This document shows positions 16,052 to 24,621 of a DNA stretch of 64,000 nt, piece after piece. The translations under genes were made by a program, and so were the position numbers. Source of the stretch: Paenarthrobacter nicotinovorans (GTDB taxonomy: Bacteria; Actinomycetota; Actinomycetes; Actinomycetales; Micrococcaceae). The notes beneath the pieces were generated by a model that searched no databases, was not told the origin of the DNA, and worked only from the letters and a program-made list of their open reading frames with translations. Every line of letters begins with the position of its first letter. Position 1 is the first letter of the stretch. The stretch is taken from assembly GCF_021919345.1 (NCBI RefSeq), contig NZ_CP089293.1:3658001-3722000 (forward strand), read 5' to 3'.

Positions 16052-17779
16052 TTAGCGGCCGCGGCGCTCGTTCGAAGCAGGAGCCGAAGCGCGGCGGGGA
16101 CCGCTGCGTGCCGGACGGCCTGCGCCGGATCCACCGCGACCGGAGTTGCCGGAACCCGAACCGTAGGATCCACCGGACGTAGCGCCCGTAGCGGAGGACC
16201 ATACGGCCTTGTTCCCACCGGTACGCGTAGAAGTAGTGGATGCCGTGCGAGGAGCCGAAGCTGCGCGCTGGCCGGTAGCCGGACGACCACTGCGGCCGCC
16301 CTGGCCCTGCGAGCCCGGGACGTCGTTGCGGTGAGTGGCGCCGGACTTGCCGCGGCCACGTGAGCTGCGGGCGACGTCGTCGTTCATTGCTGCGCGACGC
16401 TCGGCGCGGTTGACGTCGGTGCGAACCGGCTCAGCCGCGACCTTTCCGCGTCCGTTGCGACCACCACGGCCGCCGGCCGTGGGAGCAGCCTGCGTGGAAC
16501 GGCGTGCACGCTTGCGCTGTGCGTTCGCGCCGGTGGACGTGCCGCCACCCTGCGGGGCTTTCGCCGCGAGGAGTGCTGCACGGGTGCGGGGATCGACCTT
16601 GTCGGCGATTTCGCCAACGAGGTCGGCAACCAACGGCGAGTTGGCAGTGACGCGCTCAAACGAAACGTCAACGCCGGCAGCCTTCATGAGCTTCTTGACG
16701 TCGCTCTGCTGCTCCGGAAGGGTCAGCGTGACCACGGTGCCATCGGAACCTGCGCGGGCCGTACGGCCGGAGCGGTGCAGGTATGCCTTGTGCTCTGTGG
16801 GCGGGTCCACGTGGATGACGAGTTCGACGTCGTCAACGTGCACGCCGCGGGCTGCGACGTCGGTTGCCACCAGGACGCGGACGTCACCGTTGGAGAACTC
16901 GGCAAGGTTGCGGTCGCGGGCGTTCTGCGACAGGTTGCCATGCAGGTCGACGGCGGGGATGCCGGCGTCGGTGAGGGTCTTGGCAAGCTTGCGGGCGTGG
17001 TGCTTGGTCCGCATGAAGAGGACGCGGCGGCCGGCGCCGGAGGCCAGTTCAACAATGAGCTGCTTCTTGACGGTCTGGTCGTTGACCACCAGGACGTGGT
17101 GTTCCATGGTGGTGACAGCGGCCTGGGGATCGTCCACGGAGTGTGTCAGCGGGTTGGACAGGTAACGGTTGACCAGCTTGTCAACACCGTTGTCCAGCGT
17201 CGCGGAGAAGAGAAGGCGCTGACCCTGGGTGGGGGTCATGTCCATGAGCTTCTTGACCACCGGGAGGAAGCCGAGGTCGGCCATGTGGTCGGCCTCGTCC
17301 AGCACGGTGACCTCAACGGCTTCGAGGGTCAGGATGCGCTGGCGGATCAGGTCTTCGAGACGGCCCGGGCAGGCGATGACGATGTCGACGCCGGCGCGCA
17401 GCGCCTTCTCCTGGCGTGCCTGGGAGATGCCGCCGTAGATGACCGTGGTGTTCAGGCCCATGGCCTTGGCCAGCGGTTCGATGGTGGCGTTGATCTGGGT
17501 TGCCAGTTCACGCGTCGGTGCAAGGACCAGGCCCATGGGGCGGCCGGGCTTGCGGAAATGCTTGGCTTCGCGCTCGGCCAAGCGGGCCACGAGCGGGATG
17601 GCGAAAGCGATGGTCTTGCCGGAGCCGGTGCGGCCACGGCCCAGGACGTCGCGGCCTGCGAGGGTGTCCGGGAGGGTCTTCACCTGGATGGGGAATGCCT
17701 CTTCGATGCCGTCTGCAGCGAGGGAATCAGCAATGGCCTTGGGCGTGCCAAGGGCAGCAAAAGTAGTCATAAACTTCAT
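16052..17779 (-). CDS. DEAD-box RNA helicase with basic RG-rich tail
   Basis: ATP-dependent RNA helicase. Q motif EAFPIQ, Walker A GRTGSGKT, PTRELA, DEAD box VLDEADHM, SAT in LLFSATL, and HRSGRTARAG are all present. The final ~180 residues are a low-complexity Arg/Gly/Ser/Thr tail, typical of RNA-binding tails in RhlE-like actinobacterial helicases. The start is taken at the ATG at 17779 behind GAAAG; the ATG at 17770 (MTTFAALG) is equally possible. A long leader upstream fits a cold-regulated helicase message, but I see no direct evidence of cold control. Confidence 0.9.
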   Translation of the reverse strand: MKFMTTFAALGTPKAIADSLAADGIEEAFPIQVKTLPDTLAGRDVLGRGRTGSGKTIAFAIPLVARLAEREAKHFRKPGRPMGLVLAPTRELATQINATIEPLAKAMGLNTTVIYGGISQARQEKALRAGVDIVIACPGRLEDLIRQRILTLEAVEVTVLDEADHMADLGFLPVVKKLMDMTPTQGQRLLFSATLDNGVDKLVNRYLSNPLTHSVDDPQAAVTTMEHHVLVVNDQTVKKQLIVELASGAGRRVLFMRTKHHARKLAKTLTDAGIPAVDLHGNLSQNARDRNLAEFSNGDVRVLVATDVAARGVHVDDVELVIHVDPPTEHKAYLHRSGRTARAGSDGTVVTLTLPEQQSDVKKLMKAAGVDVSFERVTANSPLVADLVGEIADKVDPRTRAALLAAKAPQGGGTSTGANAQRKRARRSTQAAPTAGGRGGRNGRGKVAAEPVRTDVNRAERRAAMNDDVARSSRGRGKSGATHRNDVPGSQGQGGRSGRPATGQRAASAPRTASTTSTRTGGNKAVWSSATGATSGGSYGSGSGNSGRGGSGAGRPARSGPRRASAPASNERRGR

Positions 17780-18044
17780 GTCTTTCGGGCGGTGTCCAGT
17801 TGCGGACATCGGCCCCCGACGCCGGTTGGGCCAGGGGTTCGCCGAGGAAAAGTCAGGTGGTCTACCGGTTCGCTGCAACAGCGGTGGCCGGGACCAAATA
17901 GAACGCGTTCATCGACGCAGGATGTGCCTCTCACATGAAAAATGCCCCGTCGCGCAGCCTTTCAGGCCACCTGCTTCAGGGCGTCACCGCACATCAAGTG
18001 TTCCTAGCTTAGCAGCGATGGGGGTGGAACCTTGCATCGCCCGG
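17780..18044 (-). other. leader region of the helicase gene
   Basis: About 265 nt with no supported gene, between the helicase start and the hairpin after the MFS gene. It must hold the helicase promoter and a long 5' leader. I find no clear riboswitch or small reading frame. TAGCTTAGC near 18006 could be part of a promoter. Confidence 0.4.
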
Positions 18045-18107
18045 CGTTGCGGGGCCTGCTATGCGTGCTTCGGGGCCTGCAAAGCGCGCAAAGCGGGCCC
18101 CACAACG
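18045..18107. terminator. hairpin, copy 2 of the dispersed family
   Basis: Arms 18045-18065 (begins CGTTGCGGGGCC) and 18087-18107 (ends GGGCCCCACAACG) pair over 21 nt with two mismatches and a wobble. It starts 3 nt beyond the stop codon of the leftward MFS gene, so it most likely ends that transcript. Confidence 0.7.
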
Positions 18108-18109
18108 GG

Positions 18110-19504
18110 TCAGGCGTGGTGCGAGAGCTCCGGTTCGGCGTTCGGGGACTTGGTTGCGGCCGCGCGGGCGGCGACCCTCGGCGCCATCAGAACCCCGACG
18201 ACGGCGATCACCGCCGTAAGTGCGAAGACCGCCGCAAACGGGTTCGTCGTCGTAAATGCCGCGAAGACCAGTCCTGTAGCGGCGAGGGACAGCGCACCAC
18301 CGAGGGAGTCGGAGATGGACATGGCCGCACTGTTGAAGCCCTGGTTCTCCTCGGTGGACAGCGCCAACGTCATGACGGACAAGCGCGGGTACATCAGTCC
18401 CATCCCGCCGCCGGCAAGGATCCACCCGCCAATAGCAACGGCGGCGGACAGCGCCAGCGCGGCCGTCACGAGGGTGAGGACAATGGCCACCAGCACCAGC
18501 AAGGCACCGATCTTGATGGCGAGGTCATCAGCCAAGCGGGTGCCAAGCCGCCCCTGGATCGCCGACGCCCCGGCCCACGCCAGTGCCGCACCGGTCAGGG
18601 TCAGCCCGGCAAACGTGGGCGTGAATGAATAGCGTTCGGTCAGGAGGTACGGCAGGTAGACCTCGGCCCCGAAGAACGCCGCCGACGCCAGGCCCCGGAC
18701 CAGGATCACACTGGGCAGTCCCCGCCGGGCGGTCAGTGTCCCGCGCGGCACCAGCGGCCGGACAGCCACCACGGCAAGGACCAGCGCGACGACGGCAATC
18801 ACCCCACCAACTCCCGGCACCTCAGCGGAGAGGTTCAGGCCGAGGACGGCAACAGCTGCGAGCGCTGCCCATCCCATGCGCCCGAAAGCCCACGGAACCG
18901 TTTCGGCGGGAGGCTCGGACGACATGCCCCGGACTGCCGGCACCACCATCAGCAGCGCTGGCACCACCAGGCCCACGACACCCAGGAAGACCCAGTGCCA
19001 GCTGCTCAACTGGGCCACGACACCTGCGGCGAACGGACCAACGAGCGACGGGACCACCCAGGACGCGGCGAAGGCGGCAAAGATTTTCGGGTGCAGCTCG
19101 GGTGGGTACACACGGGCCACCAGCACGTAGAGGGCGACGGTCATCGCGCCGCCGCCCAGACCCTGTACCAAGCGCCCGAGCACCAGGATCTCCATGGTTC
19201 CGGCCATGCCGGCGATCAGCAGGCCGGCAACGAACAGTGCCACCGAGGAGTACAGGGGCGCCGCCGGCCCCCGACGGTCGGACCAGTTGCCGGCCGCCAC
19301 CATGCCCATCACGCCAGTAGCCAGTGGTCCGGCGAAGGCAAGCGCGTAGAGGCTGGCTCCGTCCAGGTCCCGGCTCACGAGCGGCATGATGGTTGTCACT
19401 GCGAGGGACTCGAACGCGCTGAGAAATACCAGCGCGCAGGCCCCCACGGTGGCAAGAAGATAGGGACGGCCCAGGATTCCGGCCGTTGAGGTGTCTGAGG
19501 TCAT
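18110..19504 (-). CDS. MFS transporter, SoxR-controlled
   Basis: Major-facilitator efflux protein of 464 residues with about 14 hydrophobic segments. Motif A-like NWSDRRGPAAPLY after TM2 and motif C-like GPFAAGVVAQ are visible, as in the DHA2 drug/proton antiporters. The promoter contains a perfect SoxR palindrome between a TTGACC -35 and TAGGCT -10 with a 19-bp spacer; the -10 ends 7 nt before the ATG, so the message is probably leaderless. In actinobacteria SoxR senses redox-active compounds, so export of such a compound is the likely role. Confidence 0.88.
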   Translation of the reverse strand: MTSDTSTAGILGRPYLLATVGACALVFLSAFESLAVTTIMPLVSRDLDGASLYALAFAGPLATGVMGMVAAGNWSDRRGPAAPLYSSVALFVAGLLIAGMAGTMEILVLGRLVQGLGGGAMTVALYVLVARVYPPELHPKIFAAFAASWVVPSLVGPFAAGVVAQLSSWHWVFLGVVGLVVPALLMVVPAVRGMSSEPPAETVPWAFGRMGWAALAAVAVLGLNLSAEVPGVGGVIAVVALVLAVVAVRPLVPRGTLTARRGLPSVILVRGLASAAFFGAEVYLPYLLTERYSFTPTFAGLTLTGAALAWAGASAIQGRLGTRLADDLAIKIGALLVLVAIVLTLVTAALALSAAVAIGGWILAGGGMGLMYPRLSVMTLALSTEENQGFNSAAMSISDSLGGALSLAATGLVFAAFTTTNPFAAVFALTAVIAVVGVLMAPRVAARAAATKSPNAEPELSHHA

Positions 19505-19511
19505 GGACGCC

Positions 19512-19542
19512 AGCCTAGAACCTCAACTAATGTTGAGGTCAA
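19512..19542 (-). promoter_or_regulatory. SoxR-type promoter and operator
   Basis: Operator CCTCAACTAATGTTGAGG (19521-19538) is a perfect palindrome with 7-bp arms and closely resembles the enterobacterial SoxR box. Reading leftward it lies inside a 19-bp spacer between TTGACC (19542-19537) and TAGGCT (19517-19512). Overlong spacers with the operator in the middle are the hallmark of MerR-family activated promoters. Confidence 0.88.
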
Positions 19543-19571
19543 TCCAGCACACCCCTACCGGAAGAAGGTCC

Positions 19572-20027
19572 ATGCCCACCGCCCCCGCCCACCGGCCACT
19601 GACCATTGGTGAGCTCTCCGAGCGCAGCGGAGTGTCGCCGTCGGCCCTTCATTTCTACGAACGCAACGGGCTTATCGAAGCCGAGCGGACAGCAGGCAAC
19701 CAACGGCGGTACCGGCGTGACACACTCCGGCGCGTCGCGTTCATCAAGACCTCGCAACGGGTGGGACTGCCGCTCAAGGACATCCGGGAGGCGCTGAACT
19801 CGTTGCCCGAAGGCCGCACGCCCACCAAGAGGGATTGGAGCAGGCTGTCGTTGCGCTGGCGGGAGGAACTCGACCAACGGATCGCGGCCTTGCAGCACCT
19901 GCGCAACGACCTCGACGGGTGCATTGGCTGCGGTTGCCTGAGCTTGAAATCGTGCACGCTCCAGAACCCGTCGGACGAACTCGGCGCGTCGGGCGCGGGG
20001 GCACAACGGTGGATGCTGCCGGACTAG
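19572..20027 (+). CDS. soxR: redox-sensitive transcriptional activator SoxR
   Basis: MerR-family regulator of 151 residues. N-terminal HTH (TIGELSERSGVSPSALHFYE), then the dimer helix, then the [2Fe-2S] cluster motif CIGCGCLSLKSC with Cys117, Cys120, Cys122 and Cys128 in the exact C-x2-C-x-C-x5-C spacing of SoxR. Oxidation of the cluster switches on the promoter it sits on. It is divergent from the MFS gene and shares the 67-bp gap containing the SoxR box. Start at 19572 follows GAAGAAGG; the upstream frame would cross the operator. Confidence 0.93.
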   Translation: MPTAPAHRPLTIGELSERSGVSPSALHFYERNGLIEAERTAGNQRRYRRDTLRRVAFIKTSQRVGLPLKDIREALNSLPEGRTPTKRDWSRLSLRWREELDQRIAALQHLRNDLDGCIGCGCLSLKSCTLQNPSDELGASGAGAQRWMLPD

Positions 20028-20119
20028 CCAAACTGACTTCCGGGCCAAACTGGCTACCGGCTTTGCCGAAACAGCAAACGGCATTGCCTTCCGCTGCAGC
20101 CTCTTGGCACGCTTGGGTC

Positions 20120-20836
20120 ATGACTGAACACACGCACGACGGCGGCACCCACCAGCACGGCCAACCCACCCACGAAGGCGCCCAGCAAGGTGGCTTGAAC
20201 CTCCATAAGGATGCGGACAACGCCGTGGACATGTGGGACGGCATGTATCGGGAGCGGCCGAAGATCTGGAGCGGGAATCCGAACCCGCAGTTAGTGGCCG
20301 AAGCCAAGGACCTGAAGCCCGGCAAGGCCCTCGATTTGGGCTGCGGGGAAGGCGGGGACGCTATCTGGCTCGCGAAGCAGGGCTGGACGGTTACCGCCCT
20401 GGACGTGTCCGCCGTCGCCCTTGAACGCGCGGCCGCGCACGCCGAGGAAGCGGGCGTCGCTGACCGGATCACGTGGCAACAGCAGGACCTGACGGAATGG
20501 GAGCCGCAGCCGGACTTCGATCTGGTCTCGGCACAGTTCCTGCATTCGCCCCTGCTGCCGTGGCGTGATTCGGTCACCTCGGCCGCCGGGGCTGTGGCGC
20601 CTGGCGGGACATTGCTGGTGGTGGGGCATCACCCGCACGGCCTGCCGTCCTGGAGCCAGCACCACCACGAGGCCGGGCTTTTCTTCACTCCGGAGCAGCT
20701 GGCGGGTGCCCTGCGGCTAGATACCGAGCCGTGGTTCGTCCATGTGCTGACAGACCGGGCGCGGACGGTTTCGGGTCCCAGCGGTGAATCGGGCACCACC
20801 CTGGACACTGTCCTGAGGGCCACGAAGCGGGCTTAG
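20120..20836 (+). CDS. class I SAM-dependent methyltransferase
   Basis: 238-residue methyltransferase with motif I ALDLGCGEGGDAIWLA at about residue 73, motif II VTALDVSAVALERA and motif III-like DFDLVSAQFLHSPL. The first 40 residues are rich in His and polar residues (HTHDGGTHQHGQPTHEG), a possible metal-binding or disordered tail. The centre WDGMYRERPKIWSGNPN is common in thiopurine/tellurite-resistance-like methyltransferases. Substrate unknown. Its end overlaps the convergent AsnC gene by 4 nt. Confidence 0.85.
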   Translation: MTEHTHDGGTHQHGQPTHEGAQQGGLNLHKDADNAVDMWDGMYRERPKIWSGNPNPQLVAEAKDLKPGKALDLGCGEGGDAIWLAKQGWTVTALDVSAVALERAAAHAEEAGVADRITWQQQDLTEWEPQPDFDLVSAQFLHSPLLPWRDSVTSAAGAVAPGGTLLVVGHHPHGLPSWSQHHHEAGLFFTPEQLAGALRLDTEPWFVHVLTDRARTVSGPSGESGTTLDTVLRATKRA

Positions 20837-21870
20837 GCGCCCTCCGGCAGCAGGTCTCCGTAGGGCGGTACGACTGTTCCCGTGGCGGTCGAGTCCGGGT
20901 TCAGCATCCACCCCACCCGTTTTGCCGTATTGAGCATCACCACGCTTTCCACCAACTCAATGCCGGGGATCCGCTGCTGGATGGTGAGCTCCATTTCCAT
21001 GACATCCGCCAGCGAGCGCAGCCACATGATCATGGTGAAGTTGGTGCGCCCCGTGGTGGATGCGGAGAAGCGGATGTTGCGGATGGCCCTGAGCTCGGTG
21101 GCTGCGGCCTCGTGCTGACCTGCCGGGACATTGGCGAACCATTGGACGGTGATGGGGAAGCCTGAGTACTGCTGGGCTATTTCGCAGCGGAAGGACAGCA
21201 TGCGGCTGGCCAGGACGCGTCCCAGTTGGCGCTGCACAGTGGCTGGATTCCGGTCCAGCGCCCGGGCGATCTCGGCCGCAGTGGCGCGGCCGTCCCGGGC
21301 GAGGAACGGGATGATCGCCAGGTGTGTCTCCGGCAAGGGCGCCACGACGGTGTCGGGAGAAGACGGGTTGGCGGATTCAGGTCCCGCCAGCGACCGCAAT
21401 GCCTGCTGTTCCGCCTTGCTGAGCACATTGAGCCGCCACGCGTAGCCGCTGGTGTGGATCCGCGTACAGAGAGCCGTGTGGTACTTCGTGAGTCCCCGTA
21501 CTTCCTTGAGCCGAGGCAACACCTGCGTGCTGAACTGTTCCAGGTCCTGGGTGATGACCGTCAGCGTCAGGTCGCGGTTGCTGGCAGCCTCTTCCACTGT
21601 GATGACCTCGGGCAGTTGCGCGACGGCGGCGGTCACCTCGGGCCTGAGGTGCATTTCGCAGTCGATGTCCACCATGGCCAAGCACATGTCCTTGGGGTCG
21701 CCCATCAGATGCGCCGTGGTCCAGGCAGCGCCCGCAGCCCTCAGGCGGTCCCAGCGGGCTGCCAGGGTGGTGGCGTGGACGCCCAGGACGCTGCCGGCGT
21801 CGGACCAACTGATCCGGGGCGATATCTGCAAGGCGTTGACCAAACGCAGATCTTCTTCGCTGAGTTCCAT
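20833..21870 (-). CDS. AsnC/Lrp-family regulator with duplicated domains
   Basis: 345-residue regulator built of two HTH-RAM halves: the first HTH at ELSEEDLRLVNALQISPRIS, the second at AIIPFLARDGRATAAEIARALD near residue 190, each followed by an effector-binding beta region. Double-length Lrp proteins occur in actinobacteria next to amidohydrolases and transporters. It is divergent from an M20 amidohydrolase and MHS transporter, so it probably controls them in response to an amino-acid-like ligand. I start it at the ATG at 21870; the frame is open for another 38 codons without a good ribosome site. Confidence 0.87.
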   Translation of the reverse strand: MELSEEDLRLVNALQISPRISWSDAGSVLGVHATTLAARWDRLRAAGAAWTTAHLMGDPKDMCLAMVDIDCEMHLRPEVTAAVAQLPEVITVEEAASNRDLTLTVITQDLEQFSTQVLPRLKEVRGLTKYHTALCTRIHTSGYAWRLNVLSKAEQQALRSLAGPESANPSSPDTVVAPLPETHLAIIPFLARDGRATAAEIARALDRNPATVQRQLGRVLASRMLSFRCEIAQQYSGFPITVQWFANVPAGQHEAAATELRAIRNIRFSASTTGRTNFTMIMWLRSLADVMEMELTIQQRIPGIELVESVVMLNTAKRVGWMLNPDSTATGTVVPPYGDLLPEGA

Positions 21871-21884
21871 GAGCTGATTCTCCC

Positions 21885-21926
21885 AGAAGCGTGCATGAAT
21901 CGTGTGTTGCAACCAGAAGAATGCAT
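21885..21926. promoter_or_regulatory. candidate AsnC/Lrp operator repeats
   Basis: Direct repeat AGAAGnnTGCAT at 21885-21896 and 21915-21926, exactly 30 bp apart, about three helical turns, in the divergent gap between the Lrp-type gene and the amidohydrolase. Lrp proteins bind phased sites of this kind. Inference from position and spacing only. Confidence 0.45.
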
Positions 21927-22009
21927 ATTTACAGTTGTTTTCAAGCATGTGAAGCAGGTCACCACAAAATGGCATAAGGAACACATCACCTTATGGATCA
22001 GGAGACTTC

Positions 22010-23227
22010 ATGACACTCGCCGCCGACGCCAAAGAACTGCAAGGGGACATCGTCCGCCTCCGCCACGACCTCCACCGCGAACCGGAGATCGGATTGCAGC
22101 TCCCCCGCACGCAGGAGAAAGTGCTCAAGGCGCTGGACGGACTTCCGTACGAGATCACCCTGGGGAAGGAAACGACGTCGGTCACCGCAGTACTGCGGGG
22201 AGGTGCGGCCCACGCTTCGGCTGAGAAGCCCGTGGTCCTCCTGCGCGCCGACATGGATGGTCTCCCCGTGCAGGAGAACACCGGCGTTGACTACACCTCC
22301 CGCGTGGACGGCGCGATGCACGCCTGCGGCCACGACCTTCACACCTCCATGCTCGCCGGCGCTGCCACCCTCCTGGCCGAGCGCAGGGAGCAACTGGCCG
22401 GCGACGTCATCCTGATGTTCCAGCCGGGCGAAGAAGGCTTCGACGGTGCCAGCTACATGATCAAGGAGGGCGTCCTGGACGCCGCGGGCCGACGCGCGGA
22501 CACCGCCTACGGGATGCACGTCTTCTCCTCACTGGAGCCGCACGGGCAGTTCGTCACCAAACCCGGAGTCATGCTCAGCTCCTCGGACGGCCTCGTGGTG
22601 ACCGTGCTGGGCGCGGGGGGCCACGGTTCAGCGCCCCACTCCGCCAAGGATCCCGTCACAGCCGCCGCCGAAATGGTCACCGCACTGCAGGTGATGGTCA
22701 CGCGGCAGTTCAACATGTTCGACCCCGTCGTCCTGACCGTCGGCGTCCTGCACGCCGGAACCAAGCGCAACGTGATTCCCGAGACCGCCCGGATCGAAGC
22801 CACCATCCGGACCTTCTCCGAGGAGTCCCGCCGGAAGATGATGGAAGCAGTACCCCGGCTGCTGCACGGTATTGCCGCAGCCCACGGCCTGGAGGCTGAC
22901 GTGCATTACCAGGAGGAATACCCCCTCACCATCAACAACGACGACGAGACCGCCACCGCCGAAAAGGTCATCGCCGGGATGTTCGGCGAGTCCCGGTACA
23001 CCCGCATGGCCACTCCCCTGAGCGGTTCGGAGGACTTCTCCCGCGTCCTCGCCGAAGTCCCCGGCACGTTCGTGGGCCTCAGTGCCGTCGCTCCCGGAGC
23101 CGACCACACGACGTCGCCGTTCAACCACTCCCCTTACGCCACGTTCGACGACGGCGTCCTCACCGACGGTGCAGCGCTGTATGCAGAGCTCGCCGTATCC
23201 CGCATCGCAACCCTCTCCGGCAACTAG
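22010..23227 (+). CDS. M20 family amidohydrolase
   Basis: Zinc-dependent amidohydrolase/carboxypeptidase of the hippurate hydrolase and IAA-amino-acid hydrolase type (405 residues). Metal ligands are visible in MHACGHDLHTSML (Cys106, His108), FQPGEEGFDGA (Glu), GMHVFSS and the late SGSEDFSRV. The dimerisation lid domain is in the middle (VTVLGAGGHGSAPHSAKDPV). It releases an acid from an N-acyl amino acid; the exact substrate is unknown. A transporter gene follows after 25 nt, and a divergent Lrp-type regulator precedes it, so the three form an uptake-and-cleavage unit. Confidence 0.9.
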   Translation: MTLAADAKELQGDIVRLRHDLHREPEIGLQLPRTQEKVLKALDGLPYEITLGKETTSVTAVLRGGAAHASAEKPVVLLRADMDGLPVQENTGVDYTSRVDGAMHACGHDLHTSMLAGAATLLAERREQLAGDVILMFQPGEEGFDGASYMIKEGVLDAAGRRADTAYGMHVFSSLEPHGQFVTKPGVMLSSSDGLVVTVLGAGGHGSAPHSAKDPVTAAAEMVTALQVMVTRQFNMFDPVVLTVGVLHAGTKRNVIPETARIEATIRTFSEESRRKMMEAVPRLLHGIAAAHGLEADVHYQEEYPLTINNDDETATAEKVIAGMFGESRYTRMATPLSGSEDFSRVLAEVPGTFVGLSAVAPGADHTTSPFNHSPYATFDDGVLTDGAALYAELAVSRIATLSGN

Positions 23228-23252
23228 CCTCCCCACCCCCTTGGAGAATCAC

Positions 23253-24545
23253 ATGACCACCACCGTTGGAACGTCCACGGACGTCAAGGCCCACAAGTCG
23301 CATGTGCGGACATTGGTCGGCACCGGCATCGGCAACGCCGTCGAGTGGTACGACTGGGCCATCTACGCCACGTTCTCGCCGTTCATCGCGAGCGCGTTGT
23401 TCAGCAGCGCCGACCCCACCTCAGCCGTGCTGTCCACGTTGGCGATCTTCGCCGTCGGGTTCGTTGCCCGGCCGTTCGGCGGGTTCGTGTTCGGCTGGAT
23501 CGGTGACAGGATCGGCCGCAAGACGTCCATGACCGTCGCTGTGGCACTCGGAGCTGTGGGCAGCCTGCTGATCGGTGTCGCGCCCACGTTCGAATCGGTC
23601 GGCGCCTTCGCCTCGGTGATGTTGCTGGTCGCCCGGCTCATCCAGGGCCTCGCCCACGGTGGCGAGCTGCCGTCGTCGCAAACGTACCTGTCCGAGATGG
23701 CACCCAAGGAACACCGAGGCTTCTGGGCGACCCTCATCTACACCTCCGGCACCGCCGGAATCCTGGCCGGGACGCTGCTGGGCGCCATCCTCACCGCTGT
23801 CCTGAGCAAGGGCGACATGAGCGCCTGGGGTTGGCGCATCCCGTTCCTGATCGGCGGCGCACTGGGCATTTACGCACTGTTCATGCGGGCCAAGATGAAG
23901 GAAACCGAAGCGTTTGAGGCCGAAGCTCCGCAGGAGAAGCGCCTGGCCATCTGGCCGCAGATCGTCAAGTACCGCAAGCAGGCCCTGCAGGTCATCGGCC
24001 TCACCGTTGGCCTGACGGTTGTCTACTACATCTGGGGCGTCGTGGCACCGAGCTACGCCGCAACCTCGTTGAAGATGGACCGCGGCGCGGCACTGTGGGC
24101 CGGCGTCATTGCCAACGTGGTGTTCATCGCGGCGCTGCCGTTCTGGGGCAAAATGTCGGACCGGATCGGACGCAAGCCGGTGCTGATCGCCTCCTCCGCT
24201 GGCGCTGCTTTGCTGCACTTCCCCATGACGTGGCTGCTCAAGGACTCGCCGTGGCAGTTGGCGGTGTCGATGTCCGTGATGCTGTTCTTCATCGCCGGCA
24301 GCGCAGCGATCGTCCCTGCCGTGTACGCCGAACTGTTCCCGACCCACATCCGCACCATCGGCGTCGGCGTTCCGTACTCCATCTGCGTGGCGGTCTTCGG
24401 TGGCACGGCCCCGTACCTGCAGACCTGGCTCGGCACCATCGGACAGGGCTACCTCTTCAATGTGTACGCCGTGATCCTGCTGCTGGTGGGTATCACGTTC
24501 GCTGTCTCCATCCCGGAGACGAAGGGCAAGGACCTGACCGTCTAG
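23253..24545 (+). CDS. MHS-family MFS transporter
   Basis: Metabolite:proton symporter of the MHS family (430 residues, 12 hydrophobic segments). The family start GTGIGNAVEWYDWAIYATFS is clear, with motif A GWIGDRIGRKTSM and its C-half counterpart GKMSDRIGRKPVL. Members import organic acids such as citrate, shikimate or proline. Following the amidohydrolase it likely brings in the amide substrate of that enzyme. The ATG at 23253 follows TTGGAG; the frame is open earlier within the upstream gene. Confidence 0.9.
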   Translation: MTTTVGTSTDVKAHKSHVRTLVGTGIGNAVEWYDWAIYATFSPFIASALFSSADPTSAVLSTLAIFAVGFVARPFGGFVFGWIGDRIGRKTSMTVAVALGAVGSLLIGVAPTFESVGAFASVMLLVARLIQGLAHGGELPSSQTYLSEMAPKEHRGFWATLIYTSGTAGILAGTLLGAILTAVLSKGDMSAWGWRIPFLIGGALGIYALFMRAKMKETEAFEAEAPQEKRLAIWPQIVKYRKQALQVIGLTVGLTVVYYIWGVVAPSYAATSLKMDRGAALWAGVIANVVFIAALPFWGKMSDRIGRKPVLIASSAGAALLHFPMTWLLKDSPWQLAVSMSVMLFFIAGSAAIVPAVYAELFPTHIRTIGVGVPYSICVAVFGGTAPYLQTWLGTIGQGYLFNVYAVILLLVGITFAVSIPETKGKDLTV

Positions 24546-24551
24546 CTACTT

Positions 24552-24621
24552 CGTTGCGAGGCCCGCTCTGCGCGCTATTCCCAAACCCGGGCGGTGGGGA
24601 CGCAGAGTGGGCCTCGCAACG
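24552..24621. terminator. bidirectional hairpin, copy 3 of the dispersed family
   Basis: Arms of 21 nt at 24552-24572 (CGTTGCGAGGCCC...) and 24601-24621 are complementary with a single wobble. The element begins 6 nt after one stop codon and ends 1 nt before the other, filling the gap between two convergent transporter genes. Confidence 0.78.

Noticed and set aside
16775..17938. 387-codon open frame opposite the DEAD-box gene
   Set aside because: Antisense shadow of the helicase; the helicase has every family motif and the opposite frame has none.
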